A stretch of DNA of 64,000 nucleotides from Haloarculaceae archaeon H-GB1-1. Lineage in GTDB: Archaea > Halobacteriota > Halobacteria > Halobacteriales > Haloarculaceae. A program made the position numbers and the translations under genes. The notes beneath the pieces are model-generated. The model made no database searches. It was not told the origin of the DNA and was given only the letters and a program-made list of their open reading frames with translations. Each line of letters begins with the position of its first letter. Position 1 is the stretch's first letter. The stretch spans positions 1 to 64,000 of the forward strand of contig JARUKX010000012.1 in assembly GCA_029688825.1 (NCBI GenBank), read 5' to 3'. Positions 18,670-26,732 of the stretch are shown here, piece after piece.

Positions 18670-19719
18670 TCAGGAACCGTCCGACTCCAGCGCGAACGAG
18701 AGGTCGAACGTGATGGTGTCAGTCTGCACCTCGTTGCCCACGGATTCGGGCAGCCGCCACTCGATAACGACCGTGCGTTCCGTGCCGGCTGGGACCGTTC
18801 CACCGTCGAACTCGACGGTCGTCGAGTCGAGCGCGTCGAAGGTGACGTACGTCGAGTCGGAACCGACGAGATAGGCGGGGCCAGTTCCCGACGGCATGTA
18901 GATTCGCAACTCGACGTGTTCGCCCATGTCTCCCTCGTTCGGCGTGTCGTCGACGTCCCACTCGGGCTCGACGTAGGAGTTCTCCCGGTCCTCCCCGGAG
19001 ACGTTCGTGAGCCACAGCGTCCCCGAGTTCGAACCGGTGTTCCGGACGGTCAGTTCGTCGGCGCTGGTCGACCCCGGAGCCACCGACCCCGCCTGAACCG
19101 GTGCCTCCTCGTCCGCCGACCCGAGCGACAGTTTCACCGGAGGTCGACTCTCGCCGTCGTCGCTCCCACTCTCGGTCGACTGGCCGGATTCGCCATCCGT
19201 GTCACCCCCGGTCGCACCACCCCCGCCTGGGAAGATGTCGAATATGGAGTCGCCGTCGTCAGGCGTCGGCGTCGGGGTGGGAGCTTCGGTCGTCGTCGAC
19301 GTCGCCGTCGATTGGCCTCCGGACGCCCTGGTGGTCGTGGTCGGCGTCAGCGTCGTCGTGGCGGTTTGCGATTGTTGACCACCGCCGTCACGTTGACCGG
19401 TCTCGGTGGCTGTCGCGACGGGCTGGGTCCTGGTGGCCGGCCCCACCGACCCTGGAGGAGCGGTCGGCGTGCGGTTCGTGACGTTTCCAGCATCACTTCC
19501 GAAGACGTCGTCGACTGCGTCGCGCAGGCCCGACGACTGTTGGTCGTCGCCGAACGCGAACTGCGCGGCCCCCGCGCCGAACAGACCGACGAGAAGGGCG
19601 AGGACGACGACGAGAATCCGTCTGCGATCGCTCAGAGGGGACTCGGTCGGTTCTGGCTCCCGTTCGCCGTCGCTCCGTGACCTCCTCGAACCCGTTCCCC
19701 CTGATTCGTCGTCGCTCAT
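18670..19719 (-). CDS. Membrane-anchored surface protein with Thr-rich stalk
   Basis: A 349-residue protein. An N-terminal cytoplasmic tail of about 33 charged residues is followed by one membrane helix (about residues 34-57). Next is a long stalk rich in Thr, Ser, Gly and Pro (residues about 85-190; likely sites for glycosylation). The C-terminal beta domain begins 'VKLSLGSADEEAPVQAG' and contains 'LTVRNTGSNSGTLWL' and 'VVIEWRLPES', which resembles the TasA-like domains of the neighbouring genes. It lacks the SipW-type signal. It may anchor or start the fibre made by the other proteins; this is inferred. Confidence 0.65.
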   Translation of the reverse strand: MSDDESGGTGSRRSRSDGEREPEPTESPLSDRRRILVVVLALLVGLFGAGAAQFAFGDDQQSSGLRDAVDDVFGSDAGNVTNRTPTAPPGSVGPATRTQPVATATETGQRDGGGQQSQTATTTLTPTTTTRASGGQSTATSTTTEAPTPTPTPDDGDSIFDIFPGGGGATGGDTDGESGQSTESGSDDGESRPPVKLSLGSADEEAPVQAGSVAPGSTSADELTVRNTGSNSGTLWLTNVSGEDRENSYVEPEWDVDDTPNEGDMGEHVELRIYMPSGTGPAYLVGSDSTYVTFDALDSTTVEFDGGTVPAGTERTVVIEWRLPESVGNEVQTDTITFDLSFALESDGS

Positions 19720-19906
19720 CTCTCGTTCCCGGGACGCGGACGACGCGGGCGGTGGCCACCCGGTATCACGGATCGCTGGCCCCGTTCCCGTTCCCCTGTC
19801 CCCTGTGTATCACGAACATAGTCTCTGACGAACGTCCGTAAATTTTTCGTGCGGAGCCGAGCCGAAAAACAGATCGATACGGGTGTGTCTCGACGGAACC
19901 AGACGG

Positions 19907-20287
19907 TTACGTCGGAAGCGCCCCGAACAGCAGGTTGAGATTGTGGGCCGTCGTCGTGAGTCCGATGATGGTGAGGATTGCCGGCGGTCCGTAGAGCGCG
20001 ATGACGTCCTCTTCGTCCGTCGCGGCCCAGAGACTCAGCGCGAAACAGAACCCGAAGACGCCGAGTTTGAGACCGACGAGCCCGACTTGTTCCAGCGAAT
20101 CGATGGCGGCGTACACGAACGGATTCGCTTCGATGTGGAGCGGGTCGAACCACACCAGGGCGATGGTCGTAACGACGTCACCGACGCCGTACGTCGCAGC
20201 GGCCAGCAACCACGGGAGGGTGAGGCGGCGCGTATCGACGGCCGACGCCTCGAACGACGGCCACGAACTCGCTGGTGACGACCACAT
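19907..20287 (-). CDS. Small membrane protein, four helices (DUF5658-like)
   Basis: A 126-residue membrane protein with about three to four helices. The pattern 'YGVGDVVTTIALVWF' then 'EANPFVYAAIDSLEQVGLVGLKLGVFGF' with conserved Asp, Glu-X-Asn-Pro and Lys is like DUF5658 proteins; I am not certain of the family name. Function unknown. I used the ATG at 20287; the frame is open to 20323. Its promoter lies against that of the kinase gene at 20453, which is transcribed the other way. Confidence 0.55.
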   Translation of the reverse strand: MWSSPASSWPSFEASAVDTRRLTLPWLLAAATYGVGDVVTTIALVWFDPLHIEANPFVYAAIDSLEQVGLVGLKLGVFGFCFALSLWAATDEEDVIALYGPPAILTIIGLTTTAHNLNLLFGALPT

Positions 20288-20452
20288 AGTCGACCGGACA
20301 CGTCCCGCCCCGAAAAACCGCACCCTTCAATTTTCACTGTCGATAATTGGTTGCTCTCGTCGGCGGTCCGGTCACCCGGAACGGGGTTCGGTCGGAAGGA
20401 ACGAAGACCTGCGCGGGGTACATTGAAAGGACTGGTTCCCCAATATCGTCCG

Positions 20453-22000
20453 ATGAAGTTGCCAGCGAGCCCGTTAGGTGCCAGCAGCGTCAAGTGGAGC
20501 GGGTTCGTCGTCGCCGGCGTCGGATTCCTTCTCACGCGATTCACGGTGACGCTGGCGCTTCTGGATTCGCCGGTCCAGTTCGCGTTCGCTGGACTGGTCC
20601 CGCTCGCCGCCGGGCTCTTGCTGACGGCCTTCGGGGTCGCGCTCGCCGTGAGCAACCGGGACGCCGAGTACGTTCGAACGGTCACGAAGTGGTGTCTCGT
20701 CAGCGTGGCAGTGATGTTCGTGCTCGTCGTGCTGACGCTGCTCGGTGAGGCCCAGAATCCGATGCGGATGGTGTCTGTCAGGTCCAACACGTCGATGGCG
20801 AACTTCCTCATCGGCGGTGCCATCGGTGGCGTGCTCCTCGGGATGCGTACGGCCGATAACGACGAGAAACGACGGGTGCTTCGAAACCAGACGACCCGCC
20901 TCGTCACGCTCAATCGCATCCTCCGACACGAGATACTCAACTCGACGGCGGTCATCCTCGGCCACGCCGAACACGTCACGGACCAATCCGACAACCGAAT
21001 CCGGGGCGATGCGCTCGAGGCCGTCGTCCAACGGGGTCGGCACATTCGGGACACCATCGAGGACGTGAAGTACCTCACCGACGCCGAGGGAGGCGTCGAC
21101 GGGACGCTCGAACCTGTCGAGCTGCCGTCGGTCCTCGAATCTCGCGCTGCGACCATCCGTGAACGCTATCCCGAGGCGACCATCGAACTCGACGTCGAGT
21201 CCGGACTCCCGTCCGTGCTCGCGAACGCGATGCTCGGGACGGCGTTCGAACAGTTGCTCGAGAACGCCGTCGAGTACAACGATAGCGACAGGCCCTGGGT
21301 CGGCGTCGAGACGTCGACGACGAACGACAGCGTCCGAGTCAGCGTTCGAGACGATGGTCCTGGCCTCCCGGAGCGACAGCAGACGCTCCTCGCCGGCCAG
21401 GATACGACGGAGTACGACGACCCGACCACTGGGTTCGGACTCACCATCGTTCGCCTGCTCGTCGACCAGTACGGCGGCGAGATAACCGCGACCGTCGACG
21501 ACAGCGGAACGACAGTGTCCCTCGAAGTACTCCGGTCGGACGCGAACGTCGGATCGCTCGACGGAGCCGAACAGTACTACGGGATGTCCAGGCGGCGACT
21601 GGAAAACGCCGTCGTCGCGTCGGTCTTCGCCGGCATCCTGATGGGAGTCGTCCTGCAAGTCGGAGCTGGCATTCTCCCCGTTATCGGGTCGCTTTACGGC
21701 GTGCAGAACGCGGTCGTCGGGTGGATCACCCACAGTTTCCACAGCGTCGTCTTCGGGATGGTGTACGCGTCGTTGCTCTCGCACGTCCAGAGTACGGGTC
21801 ACGGATGGCGAAACGCCCTGGTCTTGGGGACGGGCTACGGCCTGTTTCTGTGGGTGTTCGCCGCCGGCCTGATCATGCCGCTGTGGCTCCACCTGGTGAA
21901 CGTACCACTACCCGGGACGCGCATGATCGGGGTCAGCTTGGTCGGTCACGTCATCTGGGGCGTGGCTAACGGACTGACATTCCAGCGGCTCTGTCACTGA
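20453..22000 (+). CDS. Membrane histidine kinase with extra C-terminal membrane module
   Basis: A 515-residue sensor kinase. The N-terminus has about four helices (residues 15-135). The H-box 'RILRHEILNSTAVILGHAEH' has the phospho-accepting His near residue 159. The HATPase domain has the N-box 'EQLLENAVEYND', 'VRDDGPGLPE' and 'TTGFGLTIVRLLVDQYGG'. After the kinase core (about residue 380) there is a second group of about four helices up to the end (GILMGVVLQVGAGILPV, then 'WITHSFHSVVFGMVYASLL'). A membrane module behind the ATPase domain is unusual. No response-regulator gene is adjacent, so the partner is elsewhere. Confidence 0.8.
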   Translation: MKLPASPLGASSVKWSGFVVAGVGFLLTRFTVTLALLDSPVQFAFAGLVPLAAGLLLTAFGVALAVSNRDAEYVRTVTKWCLVSVAVMFVLVVLTLLGEAQNPMRMVSVRSNTSMANFLIGGAIGGVLLGMRTADNDEKRRVLRNQTTRLVTLNRILRHEILNSTAVILGHAEHVTDQSDNRIRGDALEAVVQRGRHIRDTIEDVKYLTDAEGGVDGTLEPVELPSVLESRAATIRERYPEATIELDVESGLPSVLANAMLGTAFEQLLENAVEYNDSDRPWVGVETSTTNDSVRVSVRDDGPGLPERQQTLLAGQDTTEYDDPTTGFGLTIVRLLVDQYGGEITATVDDSGTTVSLEVLRSDANVGSLDGAEQYYGMSRRRLENAVVASVFAGILMGVVLQVGAGILPVIGSLYGVQNAVVGWITHSFHSVVFGMVYASLLSHVQSTGHGWRNALVLGTGYGLFLWVFAAGLIMPLWLHLVNVPLPGTRMIGVSLVGHVIWGVANGLTFQRLCH

Positions 22001-22031
22001 CGTCGTTGGCTTCCGTCGCCACCTGTCTGAG

Positions 22032-22526
22032 TCACGCCCGTTCGACCCGTAGCAGCGACCCCGCGAGCAACCACATCACGACGAGTCCGACGGGAACCGT
22101 GAGCCCCAGCTGATGCCGCCAGAAGAGGACGAGCGCCCCCGTGTGGACGAGTGCTGCCAGACCCAGCAGCCCGCCCATCAGGCGAACGGGATCGACGGGG
22201 AGCGCCTCCACCCGCTCCTCGGCGGCGTAGTACGCGACGCTAAGCAGCAGTGCCAGCGCCACGACGGCCGCGCCTCCGAGCCAGACCCAGCTTGCCAGTT
22301 TGAGTCCCGCGGTACCCTCGTACGCCGGGGCGGCGAACACCCAGAGAAACGGGTTCGTGTTGGGGAGTTCGAGCCGGTAGAGATACTGGATTCGGAAGAA
22401 GACGAACCGTATCGCGAGCACGCCGAACTCGCGGTCGATGACGGTCACCGACCACGGCAACAGCGCTGACAGCCAGGCGGACACGACGGCGAGTTCCCCC
22501 GCGTAGTCCGAACGAACCCACACCAT
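22032..22526 (-). CDS. Haloarchaeal multi-pass membrane protein
   Basis: A 164-residue membrane protein with about four to five helices. It begins 'MVWVRSDYAGELAVVSAW' with a helix, then 'LPWSVTVIDREFGVLAIRFVFFRIQYLYR'. A pattern like this occurs in small membrane proteins of Halobacteria (I recall DUF7549, without certainty). No motif points to a function. It converges with the kinase gene at 20453 (32 bp apart) and is divergent from the DUF5793-like gene. Confidence 0.55.
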   Translation of the reverse strand: MVWVRSDYAGELAVVSAWLSALLPWSVTVIDREFGVLAIRFVFFRIQYLYRLELPNTNPFLWVFAAPAYEGTAGLKLASWVWLGGAAVVALALLLSVAYYAAEERVEALPVDPVRLMGGLLGLAALVHTGALVLFWRHQLGLTVPVGLVVMWLLAGSLLRVERA

Positions 22527-22648
22527 TACCCGGTTCAGCGTGACCTGTTGGGTAAAAGCTGTCGACTCCCGGGACGGTTTCGTCCATGAAGCGGACCGCC
22601 AGCCGGCGTTACGTTCATTGCATCCCGCGCCGTAGTTGGAGACAGGAA

Positions 22649-23107
22649 ATGAGGCGTGATTACTTTACCCTCGACGTCGGCCACGTCGCCGAGGACGACG
22701 ACCGGAAGCCAGTCGTCGTCCTGGAGTTCGACGGGCCAACGGGATTGCTGGACGAACGCCTCACCGACGAGGAGGGAGCGTCCCTCGACGCCGGCGAGGT
22801 CGACGTTGCGTTCCGGTATACGACAGCCGAGGACGCCACCGACGCCGAGGGTGTCTTCAGCGTAACCAATCGCCTCACCGGTGGGTTCATCCTGGAGACG
22901 AACACGGTGGCCGAACCGATCATGCGGTTCATCCAGGCCGCGCGAAGCGACGCGGCCGAAGAGGCCGACGGCGGTCGGTACGAGGTCGTGATCCACATGC
23001 AGGACGGAGAGGAGATCGTCTACGACAAGCGAACGTTGCTCGTCTACGACGACGAGGGTGACCTCCGCCGCGAGCACAGCCTCATCCCGAGCGGCGTCGA
23101 GCTGTGA
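22649..23107 (+). CDS. Haloarchaeal DUF5793-type protein
   Basis: A 152-residue soluble, very acidic protein starting 'MRRDYFTLDVGHVAEDD', with beta strands such as 'PVVVLEFDGPTGLL' and 'GFILETNTVAEPIMRFI'. From memory this fits DUF5793, a Halobacteria family of unknown role. GGAGACAGGA before the ATG at 22649 may serve as ribosome binding site. The GTG of the next gene overlaps its TGA (GTGA), so the two are translated together. Confidence 0.65.
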   Translation: MRRDYFTLDVGHVAEDDDRKPVVVLEFDGPTGLLDERLTDEEGASLDAGEVDVAFRYTTAEDATDAEGVFSVTNRLTGGFILETNTVAEPIMRFIQAARSDAAEEADGGRYEVVIHMQDGEEIVYDKRTLLVYDDEGDLRREHSLIPSGVEL

Positions 23108-23385
23108 GCGTCTGCGGCTGCTTCTCGCCGCTCCTGAACGGGGACGCACTCGAGAAAGACGTCGCGGAGTTACTCGTCCTCGAAGCGCCAGCGGCGGCGA
23201 AAGTTGGTCTCGTCGCGGCGCTCGTCGTCGCACTCGTTCTGTCGGGTCTCGGCGGCGGCGTGAGCGTCGTCGCACCACGGGTGTTCGGTGCGTTCGCGCT
23301 CGCCGTCGTCCTTCACGGAGCGGTTCTTCTCGCCGGGACCGCCGTCGTCCGGGGGCTGGAGAAGGCGGGCGTCTCGACGACCTGA
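23104..23385 (+). CDS. Small two/three-helix membrane protein
   Basis: A 93-residue protein with a GTG start that overlaps the DUF5793-like stop codon by 4 bases. After an N-terminal segment with two Cys (MSVCGCFSPLL) come helices at about residues 35-60 and 60-85. No family recognised. The tight coupling suggests it works with the DUF5793-like protein, perhaps as its membrane anchor; this is inference. Confidence 0.55.
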   Translation: MSVCGCFSPLLNGDALEKDVAELLVLEAPAAAKVGLVAALVVALVLSGLGGGVSVVAPRVFGAFALAVVLHGAVLLAGTAVVRGLEKAGVSTT

Positions 23386-23391
23386 GAGGGG

Positions 23392-24399
23392 TTACTCGTT
23401 CAGGCCGGCTTCCACGCGTCGAGCGGCGGCCACCATGTTCTGGATCTTCTCCTCGGCGGCGTCGCGGGGCAGGGGCTTGAGCCCGCAGTCGGTCGCGACG
23501 GTCATCCTGTCTGCCGGGATGACTTCCAGGCCGTGCTCGATGCGCTCGACGATCTCGTCGACGCTATCGGCGTCCTTGCTCTGCGTGTCGACGACGCCGT
23601 AGCCGATGTCGATGGGGAGGTCCACGCCTTCGAACAGGTCGTGGGGGTCGTCCGCGTCGGTGCTGGCGAACTCCAGGTCGACCTCGTCGACGGGGAACTC
23701 GAACATCTCTGGCACGAGGTTCTCGTACTCGCCCGAGCAGATGTGGACGCCGAGCCGAACGTCGTCGGGGACTTCGGCGTCGATGCGCGTGAGACACTCC
23801 TGTGCGATGTCCGCGTGCGGGGACATCCCGAGGGCGGGCTCGTCGACCTGTATCCAGCGCGCGCCGGCGTCGGCCAGGCGACTCGCCTCCGCGGCGACGA
23901 GGTCGGCCATGTCGTACGCGAGCGCCTCGACGTCGTTGTCGTAGGCCTCCATCGAGCAGAACGACGCGAGCGTGAACGGGCCGGTGATGGTGGTCTTCAC
24001 CGGGCGTTCGGAGACCTCCGCAGCGAATTCGTAATCGTCGACCAACCACGGGCTGTCCGATGCCACCTCGCCGGTGACGGTGGGCATGCGAGAGTTCCAG
24101 CCGTCGCCGTCGCCGTCGTTCTCGTAGTTGTCGACGAACTGGGCGAAGTACTCCACCATGCCGGTTCGGCGCTGTTCGCCGTCGGTGACGACGTCCAGGC
24201 CGGCGCGGCACATGTCGCCGGTGACGGCTTTCACCGCGTCGTCCTCGGCTTCGGCCAGGTCGGACTCCGAGAGGGCATCCTCGTCGACGAGGTCGCGCGC
24301 GGCGTCGAGCCAGGCGGGCTGGGGATAGCTCCCGACGACGGTCGTCAGCAGGAAGTGCTCGCCGTCGGCGTCCTTTGGGCGAAATTGATCGCGGGTCAT
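23392..24399 (-). CDS. MetE-like cobalamin-independent methionine synthase
   Basis: A 335-residue protein equal to the C-terminal catalytic half of bacterial MetE (about 750 residues); archaeal forms have this short length. Zinc ligands are visible: His and Cys in 'GVHICSGEY' and Cys in 'VATDCGLKPLP'. 'TTVVGSYPQP' and 'IQVDEPALGM' are family marks. It should transfer a methyl group to homocysteine; the methyl donor in archaea is often not folate-triglutamate, so the exact donor is open. Some haloarchaea have two adjacent metE-like genes; here there is one. TATA-like sequence about 26 bp upstream suggests a leaderless message. Confidence 0.85.
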   Translation of the reverse strand: MTRDQFRPKDADGEHFLLTTVVGSYPQPAWLDAARDLVDEDALSESDLAEAEDDAVKAVTGDMCRAGLDVVTDGEQRRTGMVEYFAQFVDNYENDGDGDGWNSRMPTVTGEVASDSPWLVDDYEFAAEVSERPVKTTITGPFTLASFCSMEAYDNDVEALAYDMADLVAAEASRLADAGARWIQVDEPALGMSPHADIAQECLTRIDAEVPDDVRLGVHICSGEYENLVPEMFEFPVDEVDLEFASTDADDPHDLFEGVDLPIDIGYGVVDTQSKDADSVDEIVERIEHGLEVIPADRMTVATDCGLKPLPRDAAEEKIQNMVAAARRVEAGLNE

Positions 24400-24423
24400 T
24401 GTCGAAGCAAGGTCGGGTGCGGT

Positions 24424-24432
24424 TGAATAATT
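24424..24432 (-). promoter_or_regulatory. TATA box of metE-like gene
   Basis: On the minus strand AAATTATTC lies 25-33 bp before the ATG at 24399, with no ribosome binding site. Typical for a leaderless haloarchaeal transcript. Confidence 0.5.
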
Positions 24433-24533
24433 TGTGCCTACCGGGAACCTTGCCGCCAGCCAGGACACAGTACGTCGCACGTATCTCGCCGTCAGATTCG
24501 ATTCATCCGGAGCGAACGAAACCGAATGGGCAT

Positions 24534-24542
24534 GGATTTAAG
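24534..24542 (+). promoter_or_regulatory. TATA box of sucC
   Basis: GGATTTAAG lies 27-35 bp before the sucC ATG at 24569, so sucCD is probably transcribed from here with little or no leader. Confidence 0.5.
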
Positions 24543-24568
24543 CGGCTTCCCGACGGCGCTTCAAAAGT

Positions 24569-25720
24569 ATGCGTCTGCACGAGTATCAGGCGAAGGAGGT
24601 CTTCGCCGACGCCGGAATTCCGACGCCAGCAGCGGAGCTGGCAGCGTCGGTGGACGACGCCGTCGCCGCAGCCGAGGCAATTGGCTATCCGGTCGCCGTG
24701 AAGGCACAGGTTCACGTCGGCGGCCGTGGGAAAGCTGGGGGTATCGAACTCGCCGAGAGCGAGTCGGAGGTACGCGAGGTCGCCGACGACATCCTGGGAA
24801 TGGACCTGAAGGGATACACCGTCGAGCGCGTCCTCGTCGAGGAGGCCGTCGACTTCGTGAACGAACTCTACGTCGGCGTGACGATGGACCGTGGTGAGGG
24901 CAAGCCCGTGGCCATGGTCTCCACGCGCGGCGGCGTCAACATCGAGGAGGTCGCCGAGGAGGACCCCGAGGCGATTGCGCGTGAGCACATCGACCCCGCG
25001 TTCGGCATGCATCCCTATCAGGCCCGTCGCGCCGTCTACGAGGCGGGCGTCGACCGCGACATCGCGAACTCCGTCGCGCGCGTCCTCCAGACGCTCTATC
25101 AGGTCTGGGAGGACCGCGACGGCAGCGACGCCGAGATAAACCCGCTGATGGTGACTGCTGACGACGAGATCGTCGCGGCCGACGCCGTCCTGAACGTCGA
25201 CGACGACGCGCTGTTCCGCCAGCCCGAGATGGCCGAGTACGACGAGGAGGGCGAGTTCAGCGAGGACGAACTCGAACGGAAGGCCGACGAGTACGGCTTC
25301 GACTACGTCCGCCTGTCGGGCAACGTCGGCATCATCGGCAACGGTGCCGGCCTCGTCATGACGACGCTCGACCTCGTCGACTACTACGGCGGCGAGCCCG
25401 CGAACTTCCTCGACGTCGGTGGCGGCGCGAAGGCCGAGCGCATCTCGAACGCGCTCGACATGGTCTTCTCCGACGAGAACGTCGACGCCGTCGTCTTCAA
25501 CATCTTCGGCGGCATCACCCGCGGGGACGAGGTGGCCCGCGGTATCAACGAAGCGCTCGAACAGTTCGACGAAATTCCCAAGCCCGTCGTCGTCCGACTC
25601 GCGGGCACCAACGCCGAAGAAGGCATGGAGATTCTCAACGCCGACCTCGTCACCGTCGAACAGACCCTCGAAGACGCCGTCCAGCGTGCGGTCGGCTACG
25701 CCGAGGAGGTGGACCAATGA
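24569..25720 (+). CDS. sucC: Succinyl-CoA synthetase beta subunit (ADP-forming type)
   Basis: A 383-residue protein of the ATP-grasp family. It starts 'MRLHEYQAKEVFADAGIP', as SucC does, and has 'VKAQVHVGGRGKAGGI' in the ATP-grasp domain and 'VFNIFGGITRGDEVA' near the C-terminus. With SucD it interconverts succinyl-CoA and succinate with ATP formation in the citric acid cycle. The stop TGA overlaps the ATG of a 29-codon ORF, which itself overlaps sucD, so translation may pass from one to the next. Confidence 0.95.
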   Translation: MRLHEYQAKEVFADAGIPTPAAELAASVDDAVAAAEAIGYPVAVKAQVHVGGRGKAGGIELAESESEVREVADDILGMDLKGYTVERVLVEEAVDFVNELYVGVTMDRGEGKPVAMVSTRGGVNIEEVAEEDPEAIAREHIDPAFGMHPYQARRAVYEAGVDRDIANSVARVLQTLYQVWEDRDGSDAEINPLMVTADDEIVAADAVLNVDDDALFRQPEMAEYDEEGEFSEDELERKADEYGFDYVRLSGNVGIIGNGAGLVMTTLDLVDYYGGEPANFLDVGGGAKAERISNALDMVFSDENVDAVVFNIFGGITRGDEVARGINEALEQFDEIPKPVVVRLAGTNAEEGMEILNADLVTVEQTLEDAVQRAVGYAEEVDQ

Positions 25721-25806
25721 GTTCTGTTGATCGCTTCCTCGCTCGCTTCGCTCCCGAGACTGCGCTCGACAACCTCATGCTCACCACCGGGGGGTGGTTC
25801 GCATGA
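25717..25806 (+). CDS. 29-codon mini-ORF bridging sucC and sucD
   Basis: The 82-bp gap between sucC and sucD is exactly filled by an open frame. Its ATG overlaps the sucC stop (ATGA at 25717-25720), and its TGA overlaps the sucD start (ATGA at 25803-25806). The peptide starts [17 protein letters not shown] and ends LTTGGWFA. It could couple translation of sucD to sucC by reinitiation, or be a leftover. I know of no family. A working peptide is not shown by the sequence. Confidence 0.4.
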   Translation: MSSVDRFLARFAPETALDNLMLTTGGWFA

Positions 25807-26672
25807 GCGTGCTCGTCGACGAGGAGACCCGCGTCGTCGTCCAGGGCATCACTGGCGGCGAAGGGAAGTTCCACACCGAGCAGATGATGGAGTACGGAAC
25901 GAACGTCGTCGCCGGTGCAGTCCCCGGCAAGGGCGGGCAGGAAGTCGCGGGCGTTCCCGTTTACGACACCGTCGAGCAGGCCGCTCGCGAGGAGGACGCC
26001 GACGCCTCCGTCGTGTTCGTCCCGCCGGCGTTCGCGGGCGACGCCCTGTTCGAGGCGCTGGACGCGCCGCTGGACCTCGTCGTGGCCATCACGGAGGGCA
26101 TCCCGACGCAGGACATGGCCCGGGTCAATCGCCAACTGCGGGAGACCGACACCTACCTCGTCGGCCCGAACTGTCCCGGCCTCATCACGCCGGGCGAGGC
26201 GAAACTCGGCATCCTCCCGGGGAACATCTTCTCCTCGGGCAACGTCGGACTCGTCTCTCGCTCCGGGACGCTGACCTACCAGGTCGTCGACAACCTCACG
26301 AAGCGGGACCTCGGGCAGACGACCGCCATCGGCATCGGCGGCGACCCCATCATCGGGACCGGCTTCGTCGACGCGCTCGAACTGTTCGAGGCCGACCCCG
26401 ACACCCACGCCGTCGTCATGTGCGGCGAGATCGGCGGCGAGGACGAGGAGGAGGCCGCCCGCTACATCGCCGAGTACATGGACACGCCGGTCGCCGGCTT
26501 CATCGCCGGCCGCACGGCCCCACCGGGCAAGCGCATGGGTCACGCCGGCGCGATCGTCTCCGGGTCGGGCACCGGGACCGCGGAGAGCAAGATCAAGGCC
26601 CTGGAGAACGCGGGCGTTCCGGTCGGCGACACTCCCGAACAAGTCGCAGACCACGTCGAAGACCTACTCTGA
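25803..26672 (+). CDS. sucD: Succinyl-CoA synthetase alpha subunit
   Basis: A 289-residue subunit that binds CoA in its N-terminal Rossmann-like domain ('[18 protein letters not shown]'). The His phosphorylated during catalysis is in '[15 protein letters not shown]', near residue 247. '[17 protein letters not shown]' and 'SRSGTLTYQ' are also family marks. It forms the active enzyme with SucC, encoded 82 bp upstream. The frame is open to 25794 but ATG 25803 matches the family start. Confidence 0.95.
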   Translation: MSVLVDEETRVVVQGITGGEGKFHTEQMMEYGTNVVAGAVPGKGGQEVAGVPVYDTVEQAAREEDADASVVFVPPAFAGDALFEALDAPLDLVVAITEGIPTQDMARVNRQLRETDTYLVGPNCPGLITPGEAKLGILPGNIFSSGNVGLVSRSGTLTYQVVDNLTKRDLGQTTAIGIGGDPIIGTGFVDALELFEADPDTHAVVMCGEIGGEDEEEAARYIAEYMDTPVAGFIAGRTAPPGKRMGHAGAIVSGSGTGTAESKIKALENAGVPVGDTPEQVADHVEDLL

Positions 26673-26680
26673 GTGACTGG

Positions 26681-26700
26681 TTTCGGCGGTAACGCCGAAA
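26681..26700 (+). terminator. Hairpin after sucD
   Basis: TTTCGGCG-GTAA-CGCCGAAA is a perfect 8-bp stem with a 4-base loop, 8 bp after the sucD stop and directly before the TATA box of the next gene. It may end the sucCD message or be an operator for the kinase. It has no long T-run after it. Confidence 0.35.
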
Positions 26701-26709
26701 AATTATATC
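26701..26709 (+). promoter_or_regulatory. TATA box of histidine kinase gene
   Basis: AATTATATC lies 24-32 bp before the ATG at 26733. This supports that start and a leaderless transcript separate from sucCD. Confidence 0.55.
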
Positions 26710-26732
26710 CCTTCCTCTCACAGTTCTGCCCA

